Shown: positions 34,389-44,022, counted from the stretch's first letter. The stretch: DNA of 64,000 nt from Klebsiella africana (GCF_020526085.1 NZ_CP084875.1:135822-199821), one strand, 5' to 3'. Notes: generated by a model from the letters alone, not told the origin. Translations and numbers: made by a program.

Positions 34389-36794
34389 TTACTTGATTTG
34401 CGGAAATTCGATAATGAAATTGCTTTCCCCTGTAGAACCGTTTTCTGCTGTGAAAATAGGAACAGTTGAGTTTTCACCGGTTCCAAGGTCTATCTGAATT
34501 TCTTTTGTCTCCCCGGGGTGAATAACGTTCCCAAGGATATTTATCGCATAATCTGCGTCCTTCCTGACCGTGATGTTTGCCGTTTGTATACCCTTAGCCA
34601 GTGAGCCATCGTTACGTCGTAGCTGTCCCGTCCGCATGACGGCCAACGGTGTGTTGTCACTGGTTTTTAGCGCCTTTACAACACCCAAAGTTTTCAGCTT
34701 CTCAAGGGTGACCAGGTTTTTTGGGTAATAGGCGAACTGAATGCTTTTTTGAGTAGTGTTTCCTTTCGCGTCGGTAGCATATGCGGTTAGTGTATATTTG
34801 TCCGTATTTGAATCCAGACTGGGGAAGAGACGAGGGTAATCAGGTGTATAACTACCGTCCGTATTCTGATTAAATCCCAAGATAACGCTATCCGACGCTG
34901 GTCCTCCTTTAAGTTCAAGTCTGACAAGGCTGGGTGCTGTTAACTCATCATTTAGCGTTATGCTGATGTTCTCAAGCCCGAAAACAGTAGCACCGGGGGA
35001 TAGCGGCGCATTTTCATATTTAAAATTAACAACAGGAGGTGTCTTGTCGTTAATCAGATTTATGAATGGTGATGAAGTTTCATTGTTAAAGCTGTCCTTT
35101 GCCAGAAAGCCTAAATTGTATTTACCTTCGGCCAGTTTGCTGAGATCAAAACTATATGTGTAATCCTCGCCAGATAGAGCTGTTTGGATACCTGACAGTA
35201 GTTGGTCCCCGGTATCTGAATCAATCAGAGCAGCAGATTTGAGTTGCAACAAATCGCGGAATTTTCCGCGCCCTGGTTGCGTCACAAATAAGAGTACAGT
35301 TTTGTTTTCCTCTTGGTAACTGTATCCGGTTATTTTGGGTAAAAGATCAGTGTTCCAGTGATGTCTCTTTTCTACGGTGACTGATGAAAGGGTTTTATCC
35401 ATATCAGTCAATTTGAAGGCATAAGTTGTAATACCATTACCTGATTTTGGAATAGACCATGATACCGCACCGGTACACTCAGTCTCACCAGCTGGTATCT
35501 GACATATCTCAGTGTTTCCACTCATCGCCCTCTGACCATAATTTCGTGGAGACGCAGTGATCCTTACAGAACTGAATTTCACGGGCAGATCTATGGTATC
35601 CCAAAGGTAGCTACTCGAATTCATTTCTCCTTTTTTATCTGAAGTTAACCATACTCCAGGTGCTGCCGGGCTGGCCGGAGCCTCACTTCCTAAATTGATA
35701 TTATAGGATAGTGAGCCTCCACCCCATTGATATCCGTTATGGATGACGTAAGCTACCTTATAGGCCGTTTTCGCGGATACATAACTGTATCCATTCGCTT
35801 CGGAAATAATCGTGCCAAATTTCAAACCAGCTTTACTGTATTCCCTTCGATTATTCGATGGAACCCTGTACACGAGTGTTAAAGGGTTTTGGTTAACGGT
35901 CATTCCCGGCTTATATGCTATGTAACCTTCACTAAATCCCGGAACTACGCTTGTTTTAGAAGTCGGTTCATAAACAGCAAATAAAGTATATTCACCAAGA
36001 TCTGAGTCAAATATGAACTTCTGATCCGGCAAAACTTTACGGTTTCCCGCTTTATCATAGAGCGTCACACGGAAACGATATTCCACATCAGCGTTTGATA
36101 CAGGCATCCATGATGACCGACTCATATTCCCTTTTGTCCACGGTATTGAAAGGGATGCTGATCCACTGTCATAAACCATATCTGTAGTTGAAAAAACAGT
36201 ATCATCAGGTTTTATCACCTGAATAGTCGCTTTATCAAAACCGGTGGCAGATTTGACGTTTTTCACATTCAGGTACAGCTTTGCTTCAGCCCCGAGGCCC
36301 AGTTCCCAACGCTCACCTGTTAAGACCATATCATATCCGGGGTTTTGGTCCACGCTCAGGTTATCTGACGAAGGCCCTACAGTATCAATAATAAAATTGT
36401 GAGACGTGCTGTCGATAACAGTGTTTTGAGTATTCAGGATATCTGACGTTATTACATAACTTCCATCACTCAGTGGTGGCAATGTCAGCGTTTTACCATA
36501 AAATTCTTCACCAGTTGATGCCTTTATACGGTCATTGACCGTCACGCTCTCAGTAGTAAAGCTATATACTCCAACATTGTCTTTCTTTACTGTTACCTGA
36601 ATTTTTCTGTCGAGTCCCGATATTATTCTTACCTGAATTTTTTCATTGGTATTTAGGATACCTGCTTCCGAACTGACTGATTTATCCGTTCCATAGACAT
36701 CCTTGAATACATATTCATACACACGAGCATATGAGGGGAGTGAAAAAGCGGAGAGGGCGATTAGTATTAAAGTAGTCTGTAAATTAATTTTCAT
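34389..36794 (-). CDS. Secreted Ig-like protein, paralogue B (801 aa)
   Basis: 801 aa, signal peptide (MKINLQTTLILIALSAFSLPSYA) then RVYEYVFKDVYGTDKS. It is colinear and very similar with the neighbour at 36932 (same length; shared blocks such as AGILNTNEKIQ, ASTGEEFYGK, NADVEYRFRVTLYDKAG, LVTLEKLKTLGVVKALKTSD, GQLRRNDGSLA and STVPIF near the end), indicating tandem duplication, and less similar to paralogue A. Two cysteines (about CQIPAGETEC) conserved in all three may form a disulphide. Exported. AAAGTTACTTTTT sits about 45 bp upstream of the start. Confidence 0.83.
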   Translation of the reverse strand: MKINLQTTLILIALSAFSLPSYARVYEYVFKDVYGTDKSVSSEAGILNTNEKIQVRIISGLDRKIQVTVKKDNVGVYSFTTESVTVNDRIKASTGEEFYGKTLTLPPLSDGSYVITSDILNTQNTVIDSTSHNFIIDTVGPSSDNLSVDQNPGYDMVLTGERWELGLGAEAKLYLNVKNVKSATGFDKATIQVIKPDDTVFSTTDMVYDSGSASLSIPWTKGNMSRSSWMPVSNADVEYRFRVTLYDKAGNRKVLPDQKFIFDSDLGEYTLFAVYEPTSKTSVVPGFSEGYIAYKPGMTVNQNPLTLVYRVPSNNRREYSKAGLKFGTIISEANGYSYVSAKTAYKVAYVIHNGYQWGGGSLSYNINLGSEAPASPAAPGVWLTSDKKGEMNSSSYLWDTIDLPVKFSSVRITASPRNYGQRAMSGNTEICQIPAGETECTGAVSWSIPKSGNGITTYAFKLTDMDKTLSSVTVEKRHHWNTDLLPKITGYSYQEENKTVLLFVTQPGRGKFRDLLQLKSAALIDSDTGDQLLSGIQTALSGEDYTYSFDLSKLAEGKYNLGFLAKDSFNNETSSPFINLINDKTPPVVNFKYENAPLSPGATVFGLENISITLNDELTAPSLVRLELKGGPASDSVILGFNQNTDGSYTPDYPRLFPSLDSNTDKYTLTAYATDAKGNTTQKSIQFAYYPKNLVTLEKLKTLGVVKALKTSDNTPLAVMRTGQLRRNDGSLAKGIQTANITVRKDADYAINILGNVIHPGETKEIQIDLGTGENSTVPIFTAENGSTGESNFIIEFPQIK

Positions 36795-36931
36795 ATCAAA
36801 TTATTAATCCAAAAAATTCGTGAAGTTTATGCCTTGGAGAAAGTTACTTTTTCTGATTGCATGCTTTTAACAACACCATATTGTACGAAACGCCACCAGC
36901 CCCACATAGCAGAGGCGGTGGCCGTCGAGAG

Positions 36932-39337
36932 TTAGTTAAGTTGTGGGAACTCGATGATGAAGTTGCTTTGACCCGTAGACCCGTTGATAGCCGGAAAAAT
37001 CGGAACCGTGGAGTTTTCGCCAGTTCCGAGGTCAAGCTGTATTTCTTTAGTTTCCCCGGGATGGATCACCGTTCCCAGAATGTTGATGGCATACTCAGCG
37101 TCGCTTCTGACCGTGATATTTGCCGTCTGCATACCCTGGGCAAGAGAGCCATCGTTCCGTCTCAACTGGCCGGTACGCATGACTGCCAGAGGTGTGTTGT
37201 CACTGGTTTTGAGTGCTTTAACCACGCCCAGTGTTTTCAGTTTCTCCAGGGTAACGAGATTTTTAGGGAAGTAGGCGAACTGAATGCTTTTTTGGGACGT
37301 ATTACCTTTAGCATCTGTGGCATATGCAGTGAGAGTGTATTTATCCGTCGACGTATCCAGAGTAGGAAACAGCCGTGGGTAATCAGGTGTGTAGCTACCA
37401 TCAACATTCTGGTTGAAACCAAGGACTACGCTATCAGATGCAGGCCCCCCTCGTAGTTCCAGGCGGAGAAGAGTAGGTTTAGTCAGCTCATCGTTTAGTT
37501 TAATGGATATATTCTCCAGACCATAGACCGTGTTGCCGGAGGTGAGCGGGGCATTGTCGTAGTTAAAGCTGATCTCAGGGGGAGTCATATCATGCACTAA
37601 CGTGATGAATGGAGAAGATGTTTCATTTTCGAAGGTATCTTTTGCCAGAAAGTTTAAGTCGTATCTTCCTTCAGCCAACTTACTTAAGTCAAACGCATAA
37701 GTATAATCTTCACCAGAAAGCGCTATTTTGGCTCCATTCAGCACCTGCATACCTGAATTAGCATCAATCAGTTCAGCGGACTTAAGCTGAAGTTGATCTC
37801 TGAAGGTACCATTACCGGGTTGGGTAACAAATAAAAGTACTTTTTTCTTATCTTCCTGATAGTCATATCCCTTTATCCTCGGTAGAAGGTTTGTGTTCCA
37901 GTAGTTCCTCCTTTCCTGATTAATTGATGAAAGTGTCTTGTCCTCATTATACATTTTAAAAGAATATGTCACGCCTCCATTGCCACTTTTAGCAATTGAC
38001 CACGGTACCGGCCCGCTGCACTCAGTCTCACCTGGTTGGATTTGACAGATTTCCAGGTTACCTGTAAATGCTCTCTGGATATAATTTCTCGCAGAAGCAC
38101 GGATCCTCGCTGAAATAAATTTCACCGGTAGATCACTTGTTTTCCATAAATAGTTAAAAGAATTAATTTCACCTTTTGTGTCCGTCGTGAGCCAAACGCT
38201 ACTAGGCATTTCCGGTCCGACAGGCGTGTCGGGACCCAGTTTAAGGTTATAGTTTGCAGTAGCGCCGCCCCATTGGTACCCGTTATGTATATCGTACCTG
38301 TTGTTATATGCTGTTGTTGCCGCCACATAGGCGTAACCGTTAGCTTCTGAAATGATAGAGCCAAAACTTAAACCAGCTTTGTTGTATTTTCTTACATTGT
38401 TGATGGGGATACGATAGATTAAGGTAATCGGGTTTTGATTAACTGTCATACCCGCTTTATAAGCTATATAACCCGAAGTGAACCCTGGAACAACGCTTGT
38501 TTGCGCTTCGGGGTCCCGTATAGCAATAAGAGTGTATTCACCCAGTTGGTCATCAAATACAAATTTCTGTTCCGGTAATACTTTTCGGGAGCCTGCTTTG
38601 TCAAAGAGTGTAACCCGGAAACGATACTCTACATCAGCATTTGATGAAGGCATCCAGGAGGCCTTTTTCCGGTTCCCTAAAGTCCATGCAGCAGACAGGG
38701 AGGAAGACCCGCTATCATAGTCCATAGCAGTAATGGAATAGACGCTATTATCGGGATTAATAACCTGTAATGTAGCTTTATCGAAACCAGCGACTGCTTT
38801 AACGTTGTTAACGTTCACATATAGTTTTTGGTCGGCTCCAAGGCCCAGTTCCCACCTTTCTCCCTGGGTGACCATTTCATACCCCGGTTTCTGTAAAATG
38901 CTCAAATCGTCCGCTGTTGGGCCCACACTATCTATGGTGAAATCCTGTGTGGTGGAGTCGACCAGAGCACCCTGTGTGTTAAGTATTTCAGAGATAACCT
39001 GATACAGTCCATCACTCAGGGGAGGAAGCGTGATGATTTTCCCGTAGAACTCTTCACCTGTTGATGCCTTAATTCGATCACTTACCTTAATGCTATCGGT
39101 TGTCGTGCTGTAAACCTCCGTTCCTGACTTCCGGACAGATACGTGTACTTTGCGATCTAGGCCGGAAATCAGGCTCAACTGAATTTTTTCGTTAGTGTTA
39201 AGAATGCCGGTTTCCGCACTGACTGATTTCTCCGCGCCGTAGATATCTTTGATAGTGTACTCATAAACACGGGAATGCCCGGGCAATGAAAGAGTGCCGA
39301 GTATTAGCGTTGTCAGAAGCTTGAATTTTAATTTCAT
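36932..39337 (-). CDS. Secreted Ig-like protein, paralogue C (801 aa)
   Basis: 801 aa, signal peptide (MKLKFKLLTTLILGTLSLPGHS) then RVYEYTIKDIYGAEKS. Tandem copy of paralogue B, 137 bp apart, same strand. Conserved CQIQPGETEC, Ig-like strands and the C-terminal PGETKEIQLDLG motif. Domain order as in B; synonymous divergence between the two is considerable, so the duplication is not recent. Upstream lie a palindrome copy at 39413-39427 and two more at 39691 and 39731. The role is inferred from Ig-like proteins required for IncHI conjugation. Confidence 0.83.
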   Translation of the reverse strand: MKLKFKLLTTLILGTLSLPGHSRVYEYTIKDIYGAEKSVSAETGILNTNEKIQLSLISGLDRKVHVSVRKSGTEVYSTTTDSIKVSDRIKASTGEEFYGKIITLPPLSDGLYQVISEILNTQGALVDSTTQDFTIDSVGPTADDLSILQKPGYEMVTQGERWELGLGADQKLYVNVNNVKAVAGFDKATLQVINPDNSVYSITAMDYDSGSSSLSAAWTLGNRKKASWMPSSNADVEYRFRVTLFDKAGSRKVLPEQKFVFDDQLGEYTLIAIRDPEAQTSVVPGFTSGYIAYKAGMTVNQNPITLIYRIPINNVRKYNKAGLSFGSIISEANGYAYVAATTAYNNRYDIHNGYQWGGATANYNLKLGPDTPVGPEMPSSVWLTTDTKGEINSFNYLWKTSDLPVKFISARIRASARNYIQRAFTGNLEICQIQPGETECSGPVPWSIAKSGNGGVTYSFKMYNEDKTLSSINQERRNYWNTNLLPRIKGYDYQEDKKKVLLFVTQPGNGTFRDQLQLKSAELIDANSGMQVLNGAKIALSGEDYTYAFDLSKLAEGRYDLNFLAKDTFENETSSPFITLVHDMTPPEISFNYDNAPLTSGNTVYGLENISIKLNDELTKPTLLRLELRGGPASDSVVLGFNQNVDGSYTPDYPRLFPTLDTSTDKYTLTAYATDAKGNTSQKSIQFAYFPKNLVTLEKLKTLGVVKALKTSDNTPLAVMRTGQLRRNDGSLAQGMQTANITVRSDAEYAINILGTVIHPGETKEIQLDLGTGENSTVPIFPAINGSTGQSNFIIEFPQLN

Positions 39338-39760
39338 ATCATTTCCAATCTAAAGCATGGTTAAAAGGTTGCATTGTGAGTCGCTCTTAACCACTGACGG
39401 AGCGATACATGCCAAAAAGTTACTTTCTATCTATATTGTAAAAACAATGGATGTTAATGATTTTGCACCAAGCACAATGGCTTATTTCACATTCTGGAAA
39501 AAAGCCTGCCTGTTCTTCCTGACTGGCGCGTGTAGTGAGCGATGCAATACCCAGCTTTATTCATTACACTCTCTCAGCTTCAGATTTATCCATACTCAGT
39601 CAAGCCGATAGTGGTTTGTGAACAGTCAATCATTTTCACCAAAACAATAGGTTGGAATACGAATCAACATAACCAACACCACCCACATGCAAAAGTAACT
39701 TTTCGGACGACATTCATTCCCGCATCCAGTAAAAGTGACTTTTTACATCGCAAATCCAGG
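39338..39760. promoter_or_regulatory. Intergenic region upstream of Ig-like paralogue C with three palindromes
   Basis: About 420 bp. AAAAAGTTACTTTC at 39413-39427, AAAAGTAACTTTT at 39691-39703 and AAAAGTGACTTTTT at 39731-39744. No credible gene; probable leftward promoter(s) for the Ig-like genes. Confidence 0.55.
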
Positions 39761-40180
39761 TTAAAAGGTCAGAGTATGATTCACCATGGCTACTGCCATT
39801 GGTCTTGAACCGCTGGTATCATCTACCTCTACGGCTATATCTATCCAATGGTCGGGGTCGGAAACCCAGTCAATCAGCTCTTTAATGGACAGGCTGTATC
39901 TGACCTTAATTTTCTTAATGCTGTCATTGCCAAACCAGTTAATTCGGTTCACATGCTGTTTGATGTAGTACACATCCCATGAGCCATGGCCCAAAAAGTC
40001 CTTACCCCACTGCCGCTTATGCTCTCGCCAGTCACAGGGCAGAACGTCTGCACGAAAAAGACTGTCTGTTATCTGATAGATATCTGAAAACCCGACCTCG
40101 CTATCGGGGATCATTTCCAGGTACAGGTATCCGGCAACCGGATGCTTCGTGCTAATGACCACGTGTTTCGAGCTCATCAT
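39761..40180 (-). CDS. Hypothetical protein (139 aa)
   Basis: 139 aa, soluble, several Trp/His (DWREHKRQWGKDFLGHGSWDVYYIKQH). No recognised domain. Starts 40180 or 40177 (ATGATG). Isolated, with 545 bp to the next gene; the adjacent intergenic palindromes at 39691 and 39731 lie just beyond its stop. Confidence 0.62.
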   Translation of the reverse strand: MMSSKHVVISTKHPVAGYLYLEMIPDSEVGFSDIYQITDSLFRADVLPCDWREHKRQWGKDFLGHGSWDVYYIKQHVNRINWFGNDSIKKIKVRYSLSIKELIDWVSDPDHWIDIAVEVDDTSGSRPMAVAMVNHTLTF

Positions 40181-40364
40181 TGTTCCGTTTACCGTATGAA
40201 CAGTCCTAACGCCAATAATCCAGTTATATCAAAATTTGTTTCAGAAATTCCTGAATAACAGGACAAAAAAAATCCAGAGAGGAAAGAAATGCGGGACAAA
40301 AAGGGTCTTTCAGGATCGCTTATTTTGATATCGTCTATTAACTATTCCATCCCGAGATGTTCAA

Positions 40365-40541
40365 ATGACGCCAGTATGCAGCGCGGGAAATGTGAAAACA
40401 GAATGTGCAGCAAGAAGAAAACGACATAGAAGGAGAGGGAGGCTCATTCACATCACTGATGACAGCTATATTAACAGCAGAATGCTTGATCAGATATCCG
40501 ACGACGTGATGTATCAGGAAGCATTCAGAAAAGGAACTTAA
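40365..40541 (+). CDS. Possible small basic ORF (58 aa) in an otherwise gene-free gap
   Basis: In the 40181-40726 gap the only plausible coding stretch is ATG 40365 to TAA 40541: a basic N-terminus (ARRKRHRRRGRL) then ITDDSYINSRMLDQISDDVM. No clear SD. It may be a decayed gene. The rest of the gap is featureless to me apart from a CCTTAAAGTACCTTTAAG near-palindrome at 40572-40589. Confidence 0.28.
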   Translation: MTPVCSAGNVKTECAARRKRHRRRGRLIHITDDSYINSRMLDQISDDVMYQEAFRKGT

Positions 40542-40726
40542 CGACGAACGTAAAAAAACACACTCCCACGGCCTTAAAGTACCTTTAAGTCGGGAAAAAC
40601 CAAAATTTTCTATGTTAGATTATTATCTGTTTTAGTAGGCCAGAACTAAACCAGTGCCCTGTCTGGTAAAAGGGAGTGGCGGTAGCTTCTCAAAATTCAG
40701 TTTAACTTCCAGATTATTCAAGCGGG

Positions 40727-41086
40727 ATGTATATGCATGCAACTCATCTGACGAAAAAATTTAATGTTTTGGCGGTCGTCTATTTCACAATCATTGCTTG
40801 TGGTCAGATTGTTCTGTTCCCTCATTCTCAGCCCATTTTCCTGTTCCTCGTGACTATGGCTATGGCGGTTCGCTTATTTACCCTGCGGCCTCAATATAAA
40901 AATTTACGATTTCTGGTTTTGTCCATCATCTCACACCACCTTGTTTTTACCATTCTTTCACTCATCCAACTCTATATCGATGCCAGGTATAGCAGGGCAA
41001 GTTTCATTGAGTATCAGATGGTTTATGCGCCTTTGCTCATCGGGATGGGATATGTGTATTTCAACGTCTGGAGAGCGCGTACCTAA
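40727..41086 (+). CDS. Small multi-pass membrane protein (119 aa)
   Basis: 119 aa with about four hydrophobic segments (VLAVVYFTIIACGQIVLF, IFLFLVTMAMAVRLF, FLVLSIISHHLVFTILSLI, MVYAPLLIGMGYVYFNVW) and short loops. Family unknown. Inner membrane. ATG 40727 or 40733. Confidence 0.62.
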   Translation: MYMHATHLTKKFNVLAVVYFTIIACGQIVLFPHSQPIFLFLVTMAMAVRLFTLRPQYKNLRFLVLSIISHHLVFTILSLIQLYIDARYSRASFIEYQMVYAPLLIGMGYVYFNVWRART

Positions 41087-41277
41087 CATCCTTCCGACTT
41101 CTTTGGATAAAAGAGCTTGCATGAATTGTTCTACCCACAAAGCCATACCGCTGACCTTTTCTTGTGAAGTGGCAACAGGTACAGGTGTCCCCGTTAAGGG
41201 GTCAGACTGTTGTACGTTACCGGGTTAATAACGAGTATCGGGAATTGACCAGCGATACCCATTAGACAGGATTAAAC

Positions 41278-41784
41278 ATGTTGATTAATAATAAAATTAC
41301 AAAACAAATAAAAGCAAAAAAAAGGAAGGCCATTAAAATATTTTGGACGTGCAATGCCATCGAAAGGAAATATCCTCAACCTATTTTTATAGCCCTTCTT
41401 TGGTTACCTTGGCTTCCTTTAATAGCATATATAAAGCTATTCCCGCAATTTTCTCCTTTAATTGCATTGGCGATATACGGACTTGGGATTATAACAATAC
41501 TTTCTGTATGGTTCTATTTGGGTCTTCCTAAAAGCTGGATTGATTCACTGGACCGTCAAATTTTGAAGTACCGGTCAGATATGTCATTTATTGATGAGCT
41601 CAAAGATGTACACACTGATGATTTTATTGAACATGGCAAGGAAATACTAACGATTAGCGACATTCAATATTGGGCTAATGACCAAGAATGGCAACTGGAG
41701 AAACTACATAGAAAATATAGTCGCGTCAAAATCAAAAAAGAGGTGGTTGTTAACCTTAAAAGTTTTGAAATTAAAAAGGACTGA
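41278..41784 (+). CDS. Membrane protein with two N-terminal segments and cytoplasmic tail (168 aa)
   Basis: A basic N-terminus, two membrane segments (about 38-60 and 66-86: IALLWLPWLPLIAYI, LIALAIYGLGIITILSVWF), then a charged soluble C-terminus with coiled-coil character (EWQLEKLHRKYSRVKIKKE). SD AGGA. No family recognised. AT-rich compared with the HNH gene that follows, which is preceded by a palindrome copy. Confidence 0.65.
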   Translation: MLINNKITKQIKAKKRKAIKIFWTCNAIERKYPQPIFIALLWLPWLPLIAYIKLFPQFSPLIALAIYGLGIITILSVWFYLGLPKSWIDSLDRQILKYRSDMSFIDELKDVHTDDFIEHGKEILTISDIQYWANDQEWQLEKLHRKYSRVKIKKEVVVNLKSFEIKKD

Positions 41785-41841
41785 TGTCCATTCATTAATT
41801 TTCAATTATCAAATTGCAGAAAGTTACTTTCTGGGGGATCT

Positions 41842-42420
41842 ATGTCAGAAAAGATAATCAAAAGGGGGGGCGAGCTCATAGAGTTGCCCTCTCACAACAA
41901 CAATGCCATAAAAACCGAGATGCAGACCAGGACAGAAAAACCCAAAACGAAAATCACCAAAGCGCAAAGAGCAGAACTCAGATTAAAATTTGCGTGCAGG
42001 TGTGCCTACTGCGGCTGTGAGCTGAAGGAAAAGGGCTGGCATGCCGATCATGTAGAGCCAGTTCGTAGAGATTTCGATATAGTTCGCGCGCCCCAGGGGA
42101 GTAGGGTGAGTCACGTTGCACGAAGCAATGGACGAGTATTTCATCCTGATCGCCATGATTTAGATAATCTTTTCCCTGCGTGTTCAGCATGCAATCTTTT
42201 CAAAGCGACATATTCGATCGAAGGATTCAGGGAACAGATTGCCCACCAGCCTGAGCGTGCTCAGGCATACTCAGTCAATTTCCGCACAGCCCAACGATTT
42301 GGGCTGGTAACGGTTATTGAGAAACCTGTGGTTTTCTGGTTTGAGGCGTACGATGCCTCAAAAGAACTTGAACCCCAGCTTTCTTATTTTTTGGCACACC
42401 GGGAGGCTTATCAGGATTGA
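41842..42420 (+). CDS. HNH endonuclease (192 aa)
   Basis: Two zinc-type CxxC knuckles (CAYC at about 53-56 and CSAC at about 118-121) surround WHADHVEP (HNH His-Asp-His core) and LDNLFPACSACN, the classic HNH layout. Such small HNH nucleases nick or cut DNA; free-standing plasmid copies are often homing- or defence-related, but the target is unknown. SD GGGGG 5 nt from ATG. A palindrome, AGAAAGTTACTTTCT (41818-41833), lies directly upstream of the SD, a good place for an operator. Confidence 0.85.
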   Translation: MSEKIIKRGGELIELPSHNNNAIKTEMQTRTEKPKTKITKAQRAELRLKFACRCAYCGCELKEKGWHADHVEPVRRDFDIVRAPQGSRVSHVARSNGRVFHPDRHDLDNLFPACSACNLFKATYSIEGFREQIAHQPERAQAYSVNFRTAQRFGLVTVIEKPVVFWFEAYDASKELEPQLSYFLAHREAYQD

Positions 42421-42725
42421 GGTTTGCTGTCTTTTCTTGGACTGATGTCGGCTTCTTTAATCCGTTCCTCAGCTTGCATTCCGGTATAGATACATATAGC
42501 ACTATTGTAATTATTAAAAGCAATCTGACTTTTGAAATCACAAAAATATGCAGGGTTCTTTGTCGCTATAGTATCGCCTTTCTGGCACTTCCCCTTCAGG
42601 CCTTCTATCAGTGTGTCATTATCGGTGCCCATACATGCTTTGCCAGTTGGGGTTATACCTTCTTCCTTACAGCCAGAAAGAAAGACTGTGGCACAGATCA
42701 ACACTGTAAGCATTTTTTTTTGCAT
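42411..42725 (-). CDS. Small lipoprotein (104 aa)
   Basis: From ATG 42725: MQKKMLTVLICATVFLSGCKEEG with lipobox LSGC (Cys19). Lys at +2 does not specify the inner membrane. The body has four further cysteines (CMGTD, CQKGD, CDF, CIY). Converges with the HNH gene by a 10-bp overlap. Similar small cysteine-containing lipoproteins can be surface-exclusion or immunity proteins, but nothing here shows that. Confidence 0.7.
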   Translation of the reverse strand: MQKKMLTVLICATVFLSGCKEEGITPTGKACMGTDNDTLIEGLKGKCQKGDTIATKNPAYFCDFKSQIAFNNYNSAICIYTGMQAEERIKEADISPRKDSKPQS

Positions 42726-42828
42726 TGTTCCCATTCCCTGTTATACATGGTTTTTCAATTATAGACATTACCTGGTCTGATGCATCTACCAGTAATTGTA
42801 TCGCGTCTATCTGGCTTAATGCCTCAAC

Positions 42829-43248
42829 ATGGTAAAAACGGATAAACGCATACCATCTCAGCTCCCCCTTGACCCAAAACTTCCGGCCAATTTTGATGAC
42901 ACCCCTAATAGTGAACGAAGCAAAGAACAGCTAGATGAATGGTGGGATCATCCTTATGGGATCAGCTCATTTACTGACAGATGTCTTAACGGTGGAGCGA
43001 GGGACCGCTCATCGGTGCTTGGAAAGGTAAGAACTTACGAAGAGGCTTGTGTCCTGGCTCACGACGCCCAGGCAAAATGGGTCAATACCCGTCTGAAACC
43101 TATCTTCATGTACTCTAACGAACCGCCCTTCAGGCTAGTGGTTCAGTCCCAGCGACCAGATTACGAAGAAAGCATCATTGGGGAGTTCAATACTATTGAT
43201 GAAATTAATTTGTTCTTGTTAAAGCAGCACCCCACCCGAACTACTTGA
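42829..43248 (+). CDS. Hypothetical protein (139 aa)
   Basis: 139 aa soluble protein: Pro-rich N-terminus, then YGISSFTDRCLNGGARDRSSVLG and FRLVVQSQRPDYEESIIGEF. No family recognised. Weak SD. The reading frame just past its stop continues open in +1 (see next entry), so its true C-terminus could be longer if a frameshift exists. Confidence 0.6.
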   Translation: MVKTDKRIPSQLPLDPKLPANFDDTPNSERSKEQLDEWWDHPYGISSFTDRCLNGGARDRSSVLGKVRTYEEACVLAHDAQAKWVNTRLKPIFMYSNEPPFRLVVQSQRPDYEESIIGEFNTIDEINLFLLKQHPTRTT

Positions 43249-43417
43249 ATTACCTTCGACCATCGACACAAAACTCATTGATCTTGAGGCCCTGGCCTGG
43301 TATGGGAAAGAGCTTGATCTCGCTGCCTCCAGACTAAAGGCTGAGCTTATGGCCATTTCTGTTTTGCGTGAGGAGGTCAGTATGGCCGTTCGCAGGAAAA
43401 AAGGAGACGCCAGTTAG
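43223..43417 (+). other. Open +1 frame overlapping the previous gene end, possible frameshifted tail or small gene
   Basis: Between TAA 43220 and TAG 43415 the +1 frame encodes a protein-like 64 residues (LIDLEALAWYGKELDLAASR, then LKAELMAISVLREEVSMAVR) with a helical, charged pattern and no ATG until 43349. Either a small gene with a rare start, or the former C-terminus of the 139-aa protein displaced by a frameshift. Confidence 0.35.
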
Positions 43418-43432
43418 CGGCGGACTGTGGGA

Positions 43433-43792
43433 TTACCGGCGTTTATCAATAGTGTCAACTATCAAGCTTATGTAAGCAGACCTCGAATCTTCACTGTCGG
43501 ACTGTCTTGCATAGGCTTTTTTTATTGCTCCATCGGAGAGTGGATGCTTCATATTGAGGAATAACATTACCACCAACACATCAATACAGCGGGCGGATGC
43601 AAAATACTCATAGATATAATCGTACGTCGTTTTTTTAAAATCGCCCCCCACTGAGCCGAGGTCAATCAGCGCTGCGATTATCTCTCCTGCCTCGCCATTC
43701 CTAACAGTTGGCTTCAACTGGCTTAGTTTTCGTTTCAGAGCCTCCTCGCGATCTCGTTGTTGCTGTAGATAATCAGAAAGGCTATTAAACAT
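43433..43792 (-). CDS. Hypothetical helical protein (119 aa)
   Basis: 119 aa, helical, charged N-terminus (DYLQQQRDREEALKRKLSQL), no signal or membrane segment. No family recognised. Isolated on the minus strand between rightward genes. Confidence 0.55.
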   Translation of the reverse strand: MFNSLSDYLQQQRDREEALKRKLSQLKPTVRNGEAGEIIAALIDLGSVGGDFKKTTYDYIYEYFASARCIDVLVVMLFLNMKHPLSDGAIKKAYARQSDSEDSRSAYISLIVDTIDKRR

Positions 43793-43940
43793 TCAAACTG
43801 GTCCTGTGCATTCTAATCTCACCTATCATACGGACATTCTTAAAATCTTGGAACCATGGAAAGATACGGTCGGATCTAGACCGGTAGTGGGGGAGTATCG
43901 ACTTTTACCTTTCGAAAAAACAGTCGTTTTATAAAAGGGG

Positions 43941-43968
43941 TTGCAGCGTACCTAAAATAAGGTACAAT
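43941..43968 (+). promoter_or_regulatory. Sigma70-like promoter with inverted repeat in the spacer
   Basis: TTGCAG (43941-43946), 16 bp, TACAAT (43963-43968). GTACCT-AAAATA-AGGTAC (43948-43965) covers the spacer and part of -10, a likely repressor site. It drives the 44023-46187 gene group; the small HTH-type protein at 44708 could be the repressor. Confidence 0.6.
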
Positions 43969-44022
43969 TTGTTTGAAAGGGAAGGCTACGGAGCCGCCCA
44001 TTAACTGCCTAAGGAGGCGTTC

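Noticed and set aside
37845..37860. AAAAGTACTTTTTT as a member of the dispersed palindrome family
   Set aside because: The centre is one base short (even-length palindrome), and it lies in coding sequence with no other support.
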